DNA of 64,000 bases, from assembly GCF_009362785.1 (NCBI RefSeq), contig NZ_WHNQ01000006.1, positions 186,001 through 250,000 of the forward strand, read 5' to 3'. A program made the position numbers and the translations under genes. Position 1 is the first letter of the stretch, and every line of letters begins with the position of its first letter. Source of the DNA: Paraburkholderia atlantica. Lineage in GTDB: Bacteria > Pseudomonadota > Gammaproteobacteria > Burkholderiales > Burkholderiaceae. Below the pieces are notes generated by a model. The model did not search any database. It had not been told where the DNA came from and saw nothing but the letters and a program-made list of their open reading frames with translations. Shown here in pieces: positions 48,163 to 55,692 of this stretch.

Positions 48163-49575
48163 ATGGGCCGATTGATCGTCGTGTCGAATCGCGTCGCGAC
48201 GCCGACGGAGACCAAGGGATCGGCGGGCGGACTCGCCGTCGGCGTATTCGGCGCGCTAAAGGATGCGGGGGGTGTCTGGTTCGGCTGGAGCGGCGACGTG
48301 GTCAGCGAAACGGTCGCCAACGCGGGGCCGATGCTCGAGCAGGACGGCGCGGTGACCTTCGCGACCGTCGGCCTCACGCGCAAGGACTACGACCAGTATT
48401 ACCGCGGCTTCTCGAACGCGACGCTATGGCCGGTATTCCACTACCGCAACGACCTCGCGCGCTACGAGCGCGAAGAGTACGCGGGCTACCGGCGCGTCAA
48501 TGCATGGCTCGCGCACAAGCTGGTCAAGCTGCTCGAACCGGACGACATCATCTGGATTCACGACTACCATCTGATCCCGTTCGCCGAGGCGCTGCGCAGC
48601 GAAGGCGTGACGAACCGCATCGGTTTCTTCCTGCACATCCCGTTTCCCGCGCCGCAGATCCTGCTCAACATTCCGCCGCACGAGGAGCTCGTCAAGTCGC
48701 TGTCGTGCTATGACCTGCTTGGCTTCCAGACCGCCACCGACCAGCAGGCGTTTCACGACTACGTGACGCGTCACGCGCGCGGCACAGTCAGCGCGGACGG
48801 CAGCGTCGAGGCGTTCGGGCGCAAGCTGCGCACCGGCGTGTACCGGATCGGCGTGTTTCCCGACGAAATCGCCGAGCAGGCCAAACGCTACGAAAGCCGC
48901 CAGCACGTGCTCGAACTGAAGCAGAGCCTCGAAGGGCGCAAGCTGATCATGAGCGTCGACCGGCTCGATTATTCGAAGGGGCTGGTCGAGCGCTTTCGCG
49001 CGTTCGAACTGCTGCTCGAACGCTCGCCGGAATGGCGCGGCAACGTCACACTCGTGCAGATCGCGCCGCCGACGCGCTCGGATGTCGCGACCTATCAGAA
49101 GATTCGCCAGGATCTCGAATACGAGGCAGGGCGCATCAACGGCCGCTACTCGGGGCTCGATTACACGCCGATCCGCTATCTGAACCAGCAGTACGACCGC
49201 TGGAAGCTGATGTCGCTGTTTCGCGAGTCGCAGATCGGCTTCGTCACGCCGCTGCACGACGGCATGAACCTCGTCGCGAAGGAGTACGTGGCCGCGCAGA
49301 ATCCCGACGACCCCGGCGTGCTGGTGCTGTCGATTTTCGCGGGCGCCGCGGCCGAGCTCTCTGGCGCGGTGCTCGTCAATCCGCACGATGCGATCGGCAT
49401 GTGCGAAGCCTTGCAGCGCGCATTGCAGATGCCGCTCGACGCGCGCCAGCGGCGTCACGAAATCAATATGGCCGCGCTGCGCGAGAACGATCTCGGGGTG
49501 TGGCGCGACAGCTTTCTCAGGGATTTGCGCAGCGTGCCCGTACGCCGGGCGGGCGAGGCCGGCGGCCACCAATGA
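48163..49575 (+). CDS. otsA: Alpha,alpha-trehalose-phosphate synthase
   Basis: 470 aa GT20 enzyme that joins UDP-glucose and glucose-6-phosphate to trehalose-6-phosphate. The N-terminal loop VSNRVATPTETKGSAGGLAV, the acceptor site region IWIHDYHLIPFAEALR and the catalytic segments SVDRLDYSKGLVERF and TPLHDGMNLVAKEYVA are intact. I chose the ATG at 48163 with GGAGG nine bases upstream. The partner phosphatase otsB is not adjacent, so the second step must be encoded elsewhere. The link to the MscS gene suggests an osmotic-stress neighbourhood. Confidence 0.96.
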   Translation: MGRLIVVSNRVATPTETKGSAGGLAVGVFGALKDAGGVWFGWSGDVVSETVANAGPMLEQDGAVTFATVGLTRKDYDQYYRGFSNATLWPVFHYRNDLARYEREEYAGYRRVNAWLAHKLVKLLEPDDIIWIHDYHLIPFAEALRSEGVTNRIGFFLHIPFPAPQILLNIPPHEELVKSLSCYDLLGFQTATDQQAFHDYVTRHARGTVSADGSVEAFGRKLRTGVYRIGVFPDEIAEQAKRYESRQHVLELKQSLEGRKLIMSVDRLDYSKGLVERFRAFELLLERSPEWRGNVTLVQIAPPTRSDVATYQKIRQDLEYEAGRINGRYSGLDYTPIRYLNQQYDRWKLMSLFRESQIGFVTPLHDGMNLVAKEYVAAQNPDDPGVLVLSIFAGAAAELSGAVLVNPHDAIGMCEALQRALQMPLDARQRRHEINMAALRENDLGVWRDSFLRDLRSVPVRRAGEAGGHQ

Positions 49576-49843
49576 CGGCGCGATGATGGCGCGATGAAGG
49601 CCCAAAGCCCGCGCAAAGCCGGCGCGCGGCCCCGTGTCACCGGATGTAAGCCGTTTGTAACAGCACAGAGCAATTGCAAGACCTGCGGCTTTTGCACCGA
49701 CGCCAGGGAATAATCCTCCGTAGCGACGATGCATGCGGCGCTTAGGGACCGCGTGAATTGATCCGACGTCATGGCGCTGTCATACTCGGCGTCGCCGACG
49801 GCATCGCGATTGCGCGCCAGCCGTCGGCTCACGGAGACACAAT

Positions 49844-50911
49844 ATGAAGATTGCGCAGATCGCCCCGCTGACCGAATCGGTGCCGCCGAAGCTATACGGC
49901 GGCACGGAGCGGGTCGTGTCGTACATCACCGAAGCGCTGGTCGAACAGGGTCACGACGTGACGCTGTTCGCGAGCGGCGACTCCGTCACCAGCGCGAAGC
50001 TCGAAGCGGTGTGGCCGCGCGCGCTGCGGCTCGATCCGGGCATTCGCGACCGCGTCGCGCCGCACATGCTGCTGATGGAACTGGTGCGCCGCCAGGCCGA
50101 AGACTTCGACGTGCTGCATTTCCACCTCGACTACTACTCGTTCTCGGTATTCAGGCGGCAGGACACGCCGTTCGTCACGACGATGCACGGCCGGCTCGAT
50201 CTGCCTGAGCAGCAGCCGGTGTTCGACACGTTCAACTCGGTGCCGGTGATCTCGATCTCGAATGCGCAGCGCCATCCGCTGCCGCAGGCGCGCTGGCTCA
50301 CCACGGTCTATCACGGCCTGCCGGAGCAGCTCTATACGCCGCAACCGGTCGAGCAGAAGTACCTCGCGTTTCTCGGCCGGATTTCGCCGGAAAAACGCGT
50401 CGATACGGCGATCCGCATCGCGCGCCGCTGCGGCATGCCGATCCGCATCGCCGCCAAGGTCGATGCGGCCGACCGCGAATACTTCGAGCGCGATATCCGG
50501 CCGTTGCTCGACCTGCCGTATGTCGAGTACATCGGCGAGATTGCCGATCATCAGAAGGCCGAGTTTCTGTCGGGCGCGCATGCGTTGCTGTTTCCGATCG
50601 ACTGGCCGGAGCCGTTCGGTCTCGTGATGATCGAGGCGATGGCGTGCGGCACGCCGGTGATCGCGTTCAATCGCGGCTCGGTGCCGGAAGTGCTCGAAGA
50701 GGGCGTGACCGGGTTCATCGTCGAGGACGAGATCGGCGCGGTGGCGGCCGTGAACAGGCTGCACAAGGTTCCCCGCACGGGCGTGCGGCGGCGCTTCGAG
50801 GAGCGCTTCACGTCGCACCGGATGGCGCGTCAGTATGTGGAGGCTTATCAGTCGGTGATTCGCGCGCAGAAGCGCTCGAGGTTCAAGGTGATCGATTCGT
50901 CGGGCGCTTGA
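49844..50911 (+). CDS. Glycosyltransferase family 4
   Basis: 355 aa GT-B glycosyltransferase. The N-terminal part begins MKIAQIAPLTESVPPKLYGG with the glycine-rich acceptor-side loop GGTERVVSYI. The C-terminal nucleotide-sugar region holds FLGRISPEKRVDTAIRIA and EPFGLVMIEAMACGTPVIAFNRGSV (core EX7E motif). There is no signal peptide or membrane segment. The donor and acceptor sugars cannot be told from sequence. It follows otsA by 268 bp without an obvious shared transcript, and a strong terminator follows. Confidence 0.92.
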   Translation: MKIAQIAPLTESVPPKLYGGTERVVSYITEALVEQGHDVTLFASGDSVTSAKLEAVWPRALRLDPGIRDRVAPHMLLMELVRRQAEDFDVLHFHLDYYSFSVFRRQDTPFVTTMHGRLDLPEQQPVFDTFNSVPVISISNAQRHPLPQARWLTTVYHGLPEQLYTPQPVEQKYLAFLGRISPEKRVDTAIRIARRCGMPIRIAAKVDAADREYFERDIRPLLDLPYVEYIGEIADHQKAEFLSGAHALLFPIDWPEPFGLVMIEAMACGTPVIAFNRGSVPEVLEEGVTGFIVEDEIGAVAAVNRLHKVPRTGVRRRFEERFTSHRMARQYVEAYQSVIRAQKRSRFKVIDSSGA

Positions 50912-50943
50912 CGCGGGATCGTTCGCCAGTGTCGAAGCGAAGA

Positions 50944-50979
50944 ACGGCGCGGTGCGCGATGCGCGGCGCCGTTTTTTTT
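50944..50979 (+). terminator. Terminator after the GT4 gene
   Basis: ACGGCGC ... GCGCCGT stem with an internally paired loop, followed by nine T. Confidence 0.85.
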
Positions 50980-51027
50980 CGCGCTTGAGTTTTGTCGCGG
51001 GTGAGCGCCGGCATCGGCATCACACAA

Positions 51028-51073
51028 CAAAAAGGCCGCGCGATGACCCACACAAGGTCCCTCGCGCGGCCTT
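51028..51073 (-). terminator. Terminator of the SYLF lipoprotein gene
   Basis: AAGGCCGCGCGA (51032-51043) and TCGCGCGGCCTT (51062-51073) form a perfect 12-bp stem. The A tract on the plus strand becomes a U tract in the minus-strand transcript. Confidence 0.85.
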
Positions 51074-51142
51074 CGCCGCGATGCGATCCGGATGCAAAGC
51101 CCGCGCGCGCAAGTGTTCAGCGGAGCGTGCCGATGAACGCGC

Positions 51143-51730
51143 TCAGATCTTCAGCCGCGTGACCTTCGTGCCTTGCAGCGACACGTCGCCCATCAGGCCC
51201 GCGTTGGTCAACACGAAAACCTGCACCGGCGCGGTGGCCGTGGTCGTGTCGACGGCGCCGTTCGCGCCGACCTTCACGAGCGCGACCGATGCATCGACGC
51301 CGGCCGACCAGCCGTCCGCGTTGCGGAATTTGTCGAGCGAATCCTGCGTCATGAACAGGAAGATGAGTGCCTTCGACTGCGCGCCCGCCGTCAGGCCGAA
51401 CGAGCCCGACACGGTGCTGTAGTAGCCGACCGTCGCGCCGCCCACTCGCAATGCGCCTTCGCCATACTGACCGCCGACGATGAAGCCCGCCTGTATCACC
51501 GACGGGAACACCAGCACGCCCCGCGCCTTCGACACCAGCTCACGTGAGCCCGGCACGGTCGTGAACAGCCTGGACAGCGTGCCGTCGACGCTGGCGTCGA
51601 TCGACTGTCGTTTCGAGGCGTTGACATGAGCATTGTCCGGAGTGTTGCCCGTCGTCGTACACCCGGCGAGTGCAAGGCCTCCGAAGGCTAGCGCAGCGGT
51701 CGTCTTCAACATGAAGTGTCGTCTTTGCAT
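51143..51730 (-). CDS. SYLF (YSC84/Ysc84-like) domain lipoprotein, BPSL1445 type
   Basis: 195 aa. A lipoprotein signal with LALAGC (Cys24) is followed by one SYLF domain (about residues 60-190) with ARGVLVFPSVIQAGFIVGG and YYSTVSGSFGLTAGAQSKAL. SYLF domains bind phosphoinositides in eukaryotes; the bacterial members are surface lipoproteins of unknown role that are immunogenic in Burkholderia. I chose the ATG at 51730 (MQRRHFMLKTTAALAF). The N-terminus also has an RR pair, but the lipobox suggests a lipoprotein signal rather than a Tat substrate. Confidence 0.9.
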   Translation of the reverse strand: MQRRHFMLKTTAALAFGGLALAGCTTTGNTPDNAHVNASKRQSIDASVDGTLSRLFTTVPGSRELVSKARGVLVFPSVIQAGFIVGGQYGEGALRVGGATVGYYSTVSGSFGLTAGAQSKALIFLFMTQDSLDKFRNADGWSAGVDASVALVKVGANGAVDTTTATAPVQVFVLTNAGLMGDVSLQGTKVTRLKI

Positions 51731-52115
51731 CGTTTTTCTCCGTGGTGGGTCCGGTGCGCAACCGTGTTGTTGTCGCATGGTTGCCTCTGAGTTATAACAC
51801 AGCCTGGTCTAAAAGGCGCGTTGCGTGGCAACGCGAAAAGCCTTATGGGACAAGGGTTTGAGGCTGATCGCAAGGTTCTTTTCAGTAAATTTGACCGGTC
51901 CGCCGAGCAGCGTCGAAGTACGCGTCCAGCGAAGATCGGAGGAGGCGAAGCGGACGAGCGCCCGAAGCGCGGCGATTTTGGGGACGCTTCGGCGCGACCC
52001 CGCGATGCGCCGGTTTTTACCGATTTTCGCGTCCCGTGGCGGCCCATCGACATCGAAGTGAAAGTGTTGTTTCGGCGCAGCAGATGGCCGCGAGTGCCAA
52101 CGGCGCGGCCGCCGC
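51731..52115. other. Intergenic region between the SYLF and membrane-protein genes
   Basis: 385 bases. Short open frames exist on both strands but none has coding character or a recognisable product. Near 51795, GTTATAAC on the minus strand could be the -10 of the SYLF gene. The rest shows no repeat or structure that I could identify. Confidence 0.5.
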
Positions 52116-52565
52116 TCACCCGTGATTCACCGGACTCTTGACCGCGGGCGGGCGCCGCAGCGCGCGGCGCACCATGCCGATGATTGCGCCGATCACGAAC
52201 AGGATCGCCGCCGGCACGATCCAATAGCCGACGAACGCGTGCCACAGATAGGCGAACAGCGTCGAGCGGCGCACACTGTATTCGTTGATCGCGTCCTGCT
52301 GACGCGGCGCATTGGCAGCCAGCACGTCGGCCGGGCAGCCGGCGGCTTTCGCCTCGTCGGGCTTGCCATGGCAACGCGCAGGCGCGCCGGCGGCGCGCTG
52401 CGCCTGAGTGAAATTCCAGGTAGTCAGCGCGCGATCGAGATCGACCGCGTTGTACGACATTTCCTCGCGGATCTCGTTGACCGCCACGATCGCCACGGGC
52501 ACGGCCCAGAATATGATGACCAGCAACCACCGCCTTAACCAGCGGTTTTTGTGCTTCGATACCAT
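52116..52565 (-). CDS. Hypothetical inner-membrane protein with two transmembrane segments
   Basis: 149 aa. A basic N-terminus (MVSKHKNRWLRRW) leads into a first membrane segment (LLVIIFWAVPVAIVAV, about residues 14-29). A soluble loop of about 80 residues with two Cys (ARCHGKP and AAGCPAD) and a second segment (YWIVPAAILFVIGAIIGMV, about 113-131) follow, then a basic tail. By the positive-inside rule both ends face the cytoplasm and the loop the periplasm, where the Cys pair could form a disulfide. I do not recognise a named family. Confidence 0.72.
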   Translation of the reverse strand: MVSKHKNRWLRRWLLVIIFWAVPVAIVAVNEIREEMSYNAVDLDRALTTWNFTQAQRAAGAPARCHGKPDEAKAAGCPADVLAANAPRQQDAINEYSVRRSTLFAYLWHAFVGYWIVPAAILFVIGAIIGMVRRALRRPPAVKSPVNHG

Positions 52566-52799
52566 CCTTGCCTCCGATCGATGCTCAGTAGCACCAACGA
52601 CAAGATGGCGGCCCGCGTAGTGATTGGTTCTATATGTGAGGGTGGGCCGTCTCCGCAGCCATCATAGAAGAAAACGGCGGGTCGCGGCGGCTGGACTACG
52701 AAGCAGGGGACTCGGGCGGAGCGCCGCGTAGGTGGAACGACGCGCCAGCGCCGCGTGCACAGGCAGGGCGCCGGCGTGGGGAACGGCTACGCGTATTGC

Positions 52800-53099
52800 T
52801 CAGTTGGCTGGCGCCGACGAGGACAGGCAGGTCTTCATGAACGCCTTGCGGTCGTCGCCTTTCTTGTCGCCCGCCTGCTTGTTGCACGCCTTCATCTTGT
52901 CCTGCTGGCTCATCGGCGCGGCGGCGGCCGGCTTCGCGGAAAGACAGGTTTGCATGAACGCCTTGCGCTCGTCGCCCTTCTTGTCGCCGGCCTGCTTGTT
53001 GCAGTCGGCCATCTTGGTCTGCTGGCTGTTCGCCGCGAACGCCGGCGATACGAGTACCGCGCCCAACACCAGCGTAGCGATAGCGGATTGGATTTTCAT
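52800..53099 (-). CDS. psiF: PsiF repeat-containing periplasmic protein
   Basis: 99 aa. A signal peptide (MKIQSAIATLVLGAVLVSPAFA) is followed by two near-identical PsiF repeats, each with the pattern M-x-x-CNKQAGDKKGD-D/E-RKAFM-x-TCLS. The repeats are also visible as a 120-bp-period near-duplication in the DNA. PsiF is induced by phosphate starvation in E. coli; its function is unknown. No Pho box (paired CTGTCAT) was found upstream, so phosphate control is unproven here. Start chosen at 53099. Confidence 0.88.
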   Translation of the reverse strand: MKIQSAIATLVLGAVLVSPAFAANSQQTKMADCNKQAGDKKGDERKAFMQTCLSAKPAAAAPMSQQDKMKACNKQAGDKKGDDRKAFMKTCLSSSAPAN

Positions 53100-53547
53100 G
53101 GGAGACTCCATCGGTGGTGAAAACGTTTCTGGTCGTTTATGCGCGCGGGCGACGACGGCATCCATGGGCCCATCGGCGCATCCATTATGGCAAATGCCGT
53201 CTGCCAGAACGGCTCGAAATGCATTCCGGTTGACAGCGGTCCGCGCTCGTTTTCCCTGAGTAGCGGGCAGCAACCGGCGATGCGGCGTTTGAAACGATTG
53301 AATGAACGAGCGCGCGAATTTCGTTATGCAATGCAGATGAGTCGCGCCGATTATTTCAAACTTATTGAACGGAAATTACGGCTTACGGAATTTGGATCTA
53401 CGGCTACCAGGCAATGAGAATTTCTACATTGCTGCGAATGCACCTGAATAGAAAATTGGCACGAAATTCGGTAGCGGCCGTTATGCTCAAATGCGCTCCG
53501 ATGCACGCCGCTTCATGTCACCCTTCATCCTTGCGAGGAGACTTACG
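53100..53547. other. Intergenic region between psiF and the YciI gene
   Basis: 448 bases between divergent genes. From about 53250 to 53480 the base composition is clearly more A+T-rich than the flanks. CGAATTTCGT (53315-53324) and ACGAAATTCG (53461-53470) are inverted copies of each other. An open frame of 92 codons at 53139-53417 overlaps the psiF upstream region; it has no ribosome site and no recognisable product, so I do not call it. Confidence 0.5.
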
Positions 53548-53847
53548 ATGCACTACCTGTTGATGTACGAACTGGTGCCCGACTATCTGGCGCGACGCGG
53601 CGAGTACCGCGACGCGCATCTGAAACTCGCTTGGGCCGCCGCCGAACGGGGCGAACTGCTGCTGGCCGGCGCACTCACCGAGCCGACGGACGGTGCGGTG
53701 CTGCTCTTCACCGGCACCTCGCCGGCAGTCGCGGAAGCCTTTGCAAAGGCCGATCCGTACGTGCTATCCGGACTCGTCACGCGCTGGCGCGTGCGCGAAT
53801 GGACCACCGTGGTCGGCGAGCAGGCATCGAAACCAGTGCGCCCGTAG
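53548..53847 (+). CDS. YciI-family protein
   Basis: 99 aa ferredoxin-like fold protein of the YciI/YCII group. The N-terminus MHYLLMYELVPDYLARRGEYR and the central HLKLAWAAAERGELLLAGAL contain the conserved His and the G-x-L-L-x-x-G pattern. SVRAIRT-like residues at the third strand are replaced by ADPYVLSGLVTRWRVREW, which matches the family ending. Family members are proposed small hydrolases or sigma-factor-linked regulators; the role here is unknown. GAGGAG (53535-53540) supports the ATG at 53548. Confidence 0.88.
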   Translation: MHYLLMYELVPDYLARRGEYRDAHLKLAWAAAERGELLLAGALTEPTDGAVLLFTGTSPAVAEAFAKADPYVLSGLVTRWRVREWTTVVGEQASKPVRP

Positions 53848-54010
53848 CGTCGCTCGAAGCGACTTCGACGTCTTTCGTGTCGGGTCGAACTCCGCGCATG
53901 CGCAGCGGCCGCGTGCGCGCCTCCCATTGCCTCTATGTCACCGCGCGTGCGCGTCGCTGTTCTGTCGCCGACGCTCGACACCGCTGATCAAATCAAACAT
54001 CAAATGGCAT

Positions 54011-54043
54011 AGAAATGCATGCTGGATCGGCAATTGCATTTCT
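54011..54043. repeat. 9-bp inverted repeat
   Basis: AGAAATGCA at 54011-54019 and TGCATTTCT at 54035-54043, perfect, with a 15-base spacer. First of four palindromes in the same low-GC stretch. Confidence 0.6.
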
Positions 54044-54069
54044 AAAAGCGCATTCGGTTCGGCAATGCG

Positions 54070-54088
54070 GTATTGTGCTTTGCAATAC
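54070..54088. repeat. Inverted repeat GTATTG/CAATAC with a near copy at 54261-54275
   Basis: GTATTG - TGCTTTG - CAATAC. The core TTGTGCTTTGCAATA is repeated 188 bp downstream as TTGTGCTTCGCAATA. Two nearly identical sites on the same strand suggest a protein-binding box or a duplicated element end. Confidence 0.55.
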
Positions 54089-54153
54089 ACCGATTCAATG
54101 CTGGATAAGCAGTGGCTTCTGTTACGGCAATACGAGAATCGACGCAGCGAAAC

Positions 54154-54186
54154 AGACAAGATTGTTTCTATCGGTAACACTTGTCT
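54154..54186. repeat. 7-bp inverted repeat AGACAAG/CTTGTCT
   Basis: AGACAAG at 54154-54160 and CTTGTCT at 54180-54186. A second complementary pair, TGTTAC (about 54119) and GTAACA (about 54174), overlaps the same stretch. Confidence 0.45.
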
Positions 54187-54221
54187 CAACTGTACTCATG
54201 CAAAGAATGAGGTGGTATGCT

Positions 54222-54247
54222 TCGTGCACAAATTTTCCCGTGCACGA
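54222..54247. repeat. 8-bp inverted repeat TCGTGCAC/GTGCACGA
   Basis: Perfect arms at 54222-54229 and 54240-54247 around the loop AAATTTTCCC. It lies about 180 bp before the fusion-gene start. Confidence 0.55.
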
Positions 54248-54429
54248 GTGAGACCGCGTTTTGTGCTTCGCAATAGGGAAGAGCCGCACCACGCATGGGC
54301 GGACTGCTCCAGCGAGCCGAACGAACAAAACAAATTTGTGCAACCGAGGGCCGCACACGGGTCGTGAACGCTGAGAATCCGTGGCAGGCCCAACGCCGCG
54401 GCCAGGCCAGGCCGCGTGGAGAAAATCCA

Positions 54430-55623
54430 ATGTTTTTCGATGAGCTAAACAACGACGAATGGGCGCTGCTCGCGCCCCTCGTCTCCGACGAGCCGGCCGT
54501 CCGTCTGAACAGGCGCGGCCGGCCGCGCGCCGAACCGCGCATCGTGACGAATGCGGTGCTGTGGATCATGACCACGGGTGAGCCGTGGTCGAAGCTGCCG
54601 GGCCGCTATCCGTCCGGTCCCACGTGCCGTCGCCGCTTCGAAGAGTGGCAACTGAACGGCACACTGCTGGAGATGGTCCGCCTGCTGTCGCAGAGCGGCC
54701 GCACCTTCGCGTACATTCCCCAACCGGCGCCGCCCGCTACAGCCAGACCCGCGGCACCGGTGGCGCAAACCCCGAGCCCGCGCGAAGACGATAGTCTGCG
54801 CGGCGTGTCGTGGAAGAGCCCCGAGTCGTGGCAGGCGCCCGGCGTCGCGAGTGCGTTGAGCCAATGGCGCACGGCCGATCCGATCGGCGACATCACGCGG
54901 CAATTGTCGGGGCTCGCGCCAGCGGCAGTGCCGGCGGCCCCGGTGGCGACATCCGCGTTGGCGACATCGGCGGAGGCGCACGTCGAACCGCCTGCATTCG
55001 ACACGGCCGAGACCGTCGCGGCCGACGAGCCGCGCCCGTCGCTGACGATGGGCCTCGCGCCGCGCGGCATGCAGGTCACCGACTCGCGCGGTTATCTGAT
55101 CTACGTGGTGGTCGAGGAAGTGCCGAATGCGATGTATCGCGGGTGGGCGGAGATCATCAGGGACGGCAAGCGTGTCGAGCGCTCCGGCCTCGTCGGCCCG
55201 CGCTTCGAGGATGCGCAGCACGCGCAGCAATTCGCGCTCGACTGGGCGCGTCAGTGGATCGATCGCGAATGCGCCACCGACGCGGCAGCCGCCACGATGA
55301 CCGATGCAAGCGCCGCCGAACCCGCGTCGGCACACGCGTCGGGCAACCCTGCGCAGCGCTCCGCGACCCGTTCGTTGTCGGGCCTGCGTCATGTGCCGGA
55401 ACCGGCGTCGATCGATGGCCTCGCGAATCACGCGTCAAATCACGGCGCGCCGTTGCACGGGCCGCTGAAGCCATCACTGAATGCATTGCGCGGGCCGTTG
55501 CGCCGCTATCCGTCGGACACCGGGAGCGCGGGCGTCGCAAGCACGCCCACGGTGACGACCGACAGCGGCACTGTGGAGCGCTTTTCGGCGACCTACAAAG
55601 AACTCATCTCGTACGTGGGATGA
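54430..55623 (+). CDS. Fusion of an IS5-type transposase N-terminal domain (DUF4096-like) with an uncharacterised C-terminal domain
   Basis: 397 aa. Residues 1-80 match the DNA-binding N-terminal domain of IS5-family transposases: NNDEWALLAPLV, NRRGRPRAEPRIVTNAVLWI, TTGEPWSKLPGRYPSG and CRRRFEEWQLNG. The DDE catalytic domain that should follow is absent. Instead there is a Pro/Ala-rich, probably disordered linker (about 95-205), a compact domain (about 207-285, with RGMQVTDSRGYLIYVVVEE and GWAEIIRDGKRVERSGLVGP) and a second low-complexity tail. Codon use matches the flanks and no stop interrupts it, so it looks like a domesticated DNA-binding protein rather than a broken insertion sequence. 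It faces the convergent bceA gene. I infer a regulatory role; its targets are unknown. Start chosen at 54430, with GGAG just upstream. Confidence 0.75.
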   Translation: MFFDELNNDEWALLAPLVSDEPAVRLNRRGRPRAEPRIVTNAVLWIMTTGEPWSKLPGRYPSGPTCRRRFEEWQLNGTLLEMVRLLSQSGRTFAYIPQPAPPATARPAAPVAQTPSPREDDSLRGVSWKSPESWQAPGVASALSQWRTADPIGDITRQLSGLAPAAVPAAPVATSALATSAEAHVEPPAFDTAETVAADEPRPSLTMGLAPRGMQVTDSRGYLIYVVVEEVPNAMYRGWAEIIRDGKRVERSGLVGPRFEDAQHAQQFALDWARQWIDRECATDAAAATMTDASAAEPASAHASGNPAQRSATRSLSGLRHVPEPASIDGLANHASNHGAPLHGPLKPSLNALRGPLRRYPSDTGSAGVASTPTVTTDSGTVERFSATYKELISYVG

Positions 55624-55630
55624 GCCCGGC

Positions 55631-55665
55631 GGACCCTGCGGCCGCTTTTCGCCGCCGCAGGGTCC
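55631..55665. terminator. Strong convergent hairpin between the fusion gene and bceA
   Basis: GGACCCTGCGGC (55631-55642) and GCCGCAGGGTCC (55654-55665) form a perfect 12-bp stem around an 11-base loop, extended outward by GGC/GCC with one bulge. There is no clear T tract, so termination may be Rho-assisted. Confidence 0.6.
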
Positions 55666-55692
55666 CGCCTCGTCATTGCGGCCGGTCGCAGG

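Larger units (their letters stand above)
53848..54429. other. Lower-GC, palindrome-rich intergenic region before the transposase-domain fusion gene
   Basis: 582 bases with no supported gene. From about 53990 to 54290 the DNA is visibly A+T-rich and holds four perfect inverted repeats: AGAAATGCA/TGCATTTCT (54011-54043), GTATTG/CAATAC (54070-54088), AGACAAG/CTTGTCT (54154-54186) and TCGTGCAC/GTGCACGA (54222-54247). The 15-mer TTGTGCTTTGCAATA (54073-54087) recurs with one change at 54261-54275. CGGCAAT occurs three times. It may be a regulatory region, a structured RNA, or the remnant of a transferred element. Confidence 0.6.

Noticed and set aside
51821..52141. Two open frames of 78 and 106 codons between the SYLF and membrane-protein genes
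   Set aside because: They lie in different frames over the same bases, lack ribosome sites, and their residues look like random translation of GC-rich DNA.
53100..53300. Pho box upstream of psiF
   Set aside because: I looked for paired CTGTCAT half-sites on the minus strand and found only an isolated TTGACAG-like stretch.
53139..53417. 92-codon open frame between psiF and the YciI gene
   Set aside because: No ribosome site, no recognisable domain, and its first half overlaps the psiF leader. It could be a small basic protein, but there is not enough support.
54430..54680. Remnant of an IS5-family insertion sequence
   Set aside because: There is no DDE domain, no recognisable terminal inverted repeat pair or target duplication, and the frame continues uninterrupted into a different domain, so I treat it as a fusion gene and not as a mobile element.
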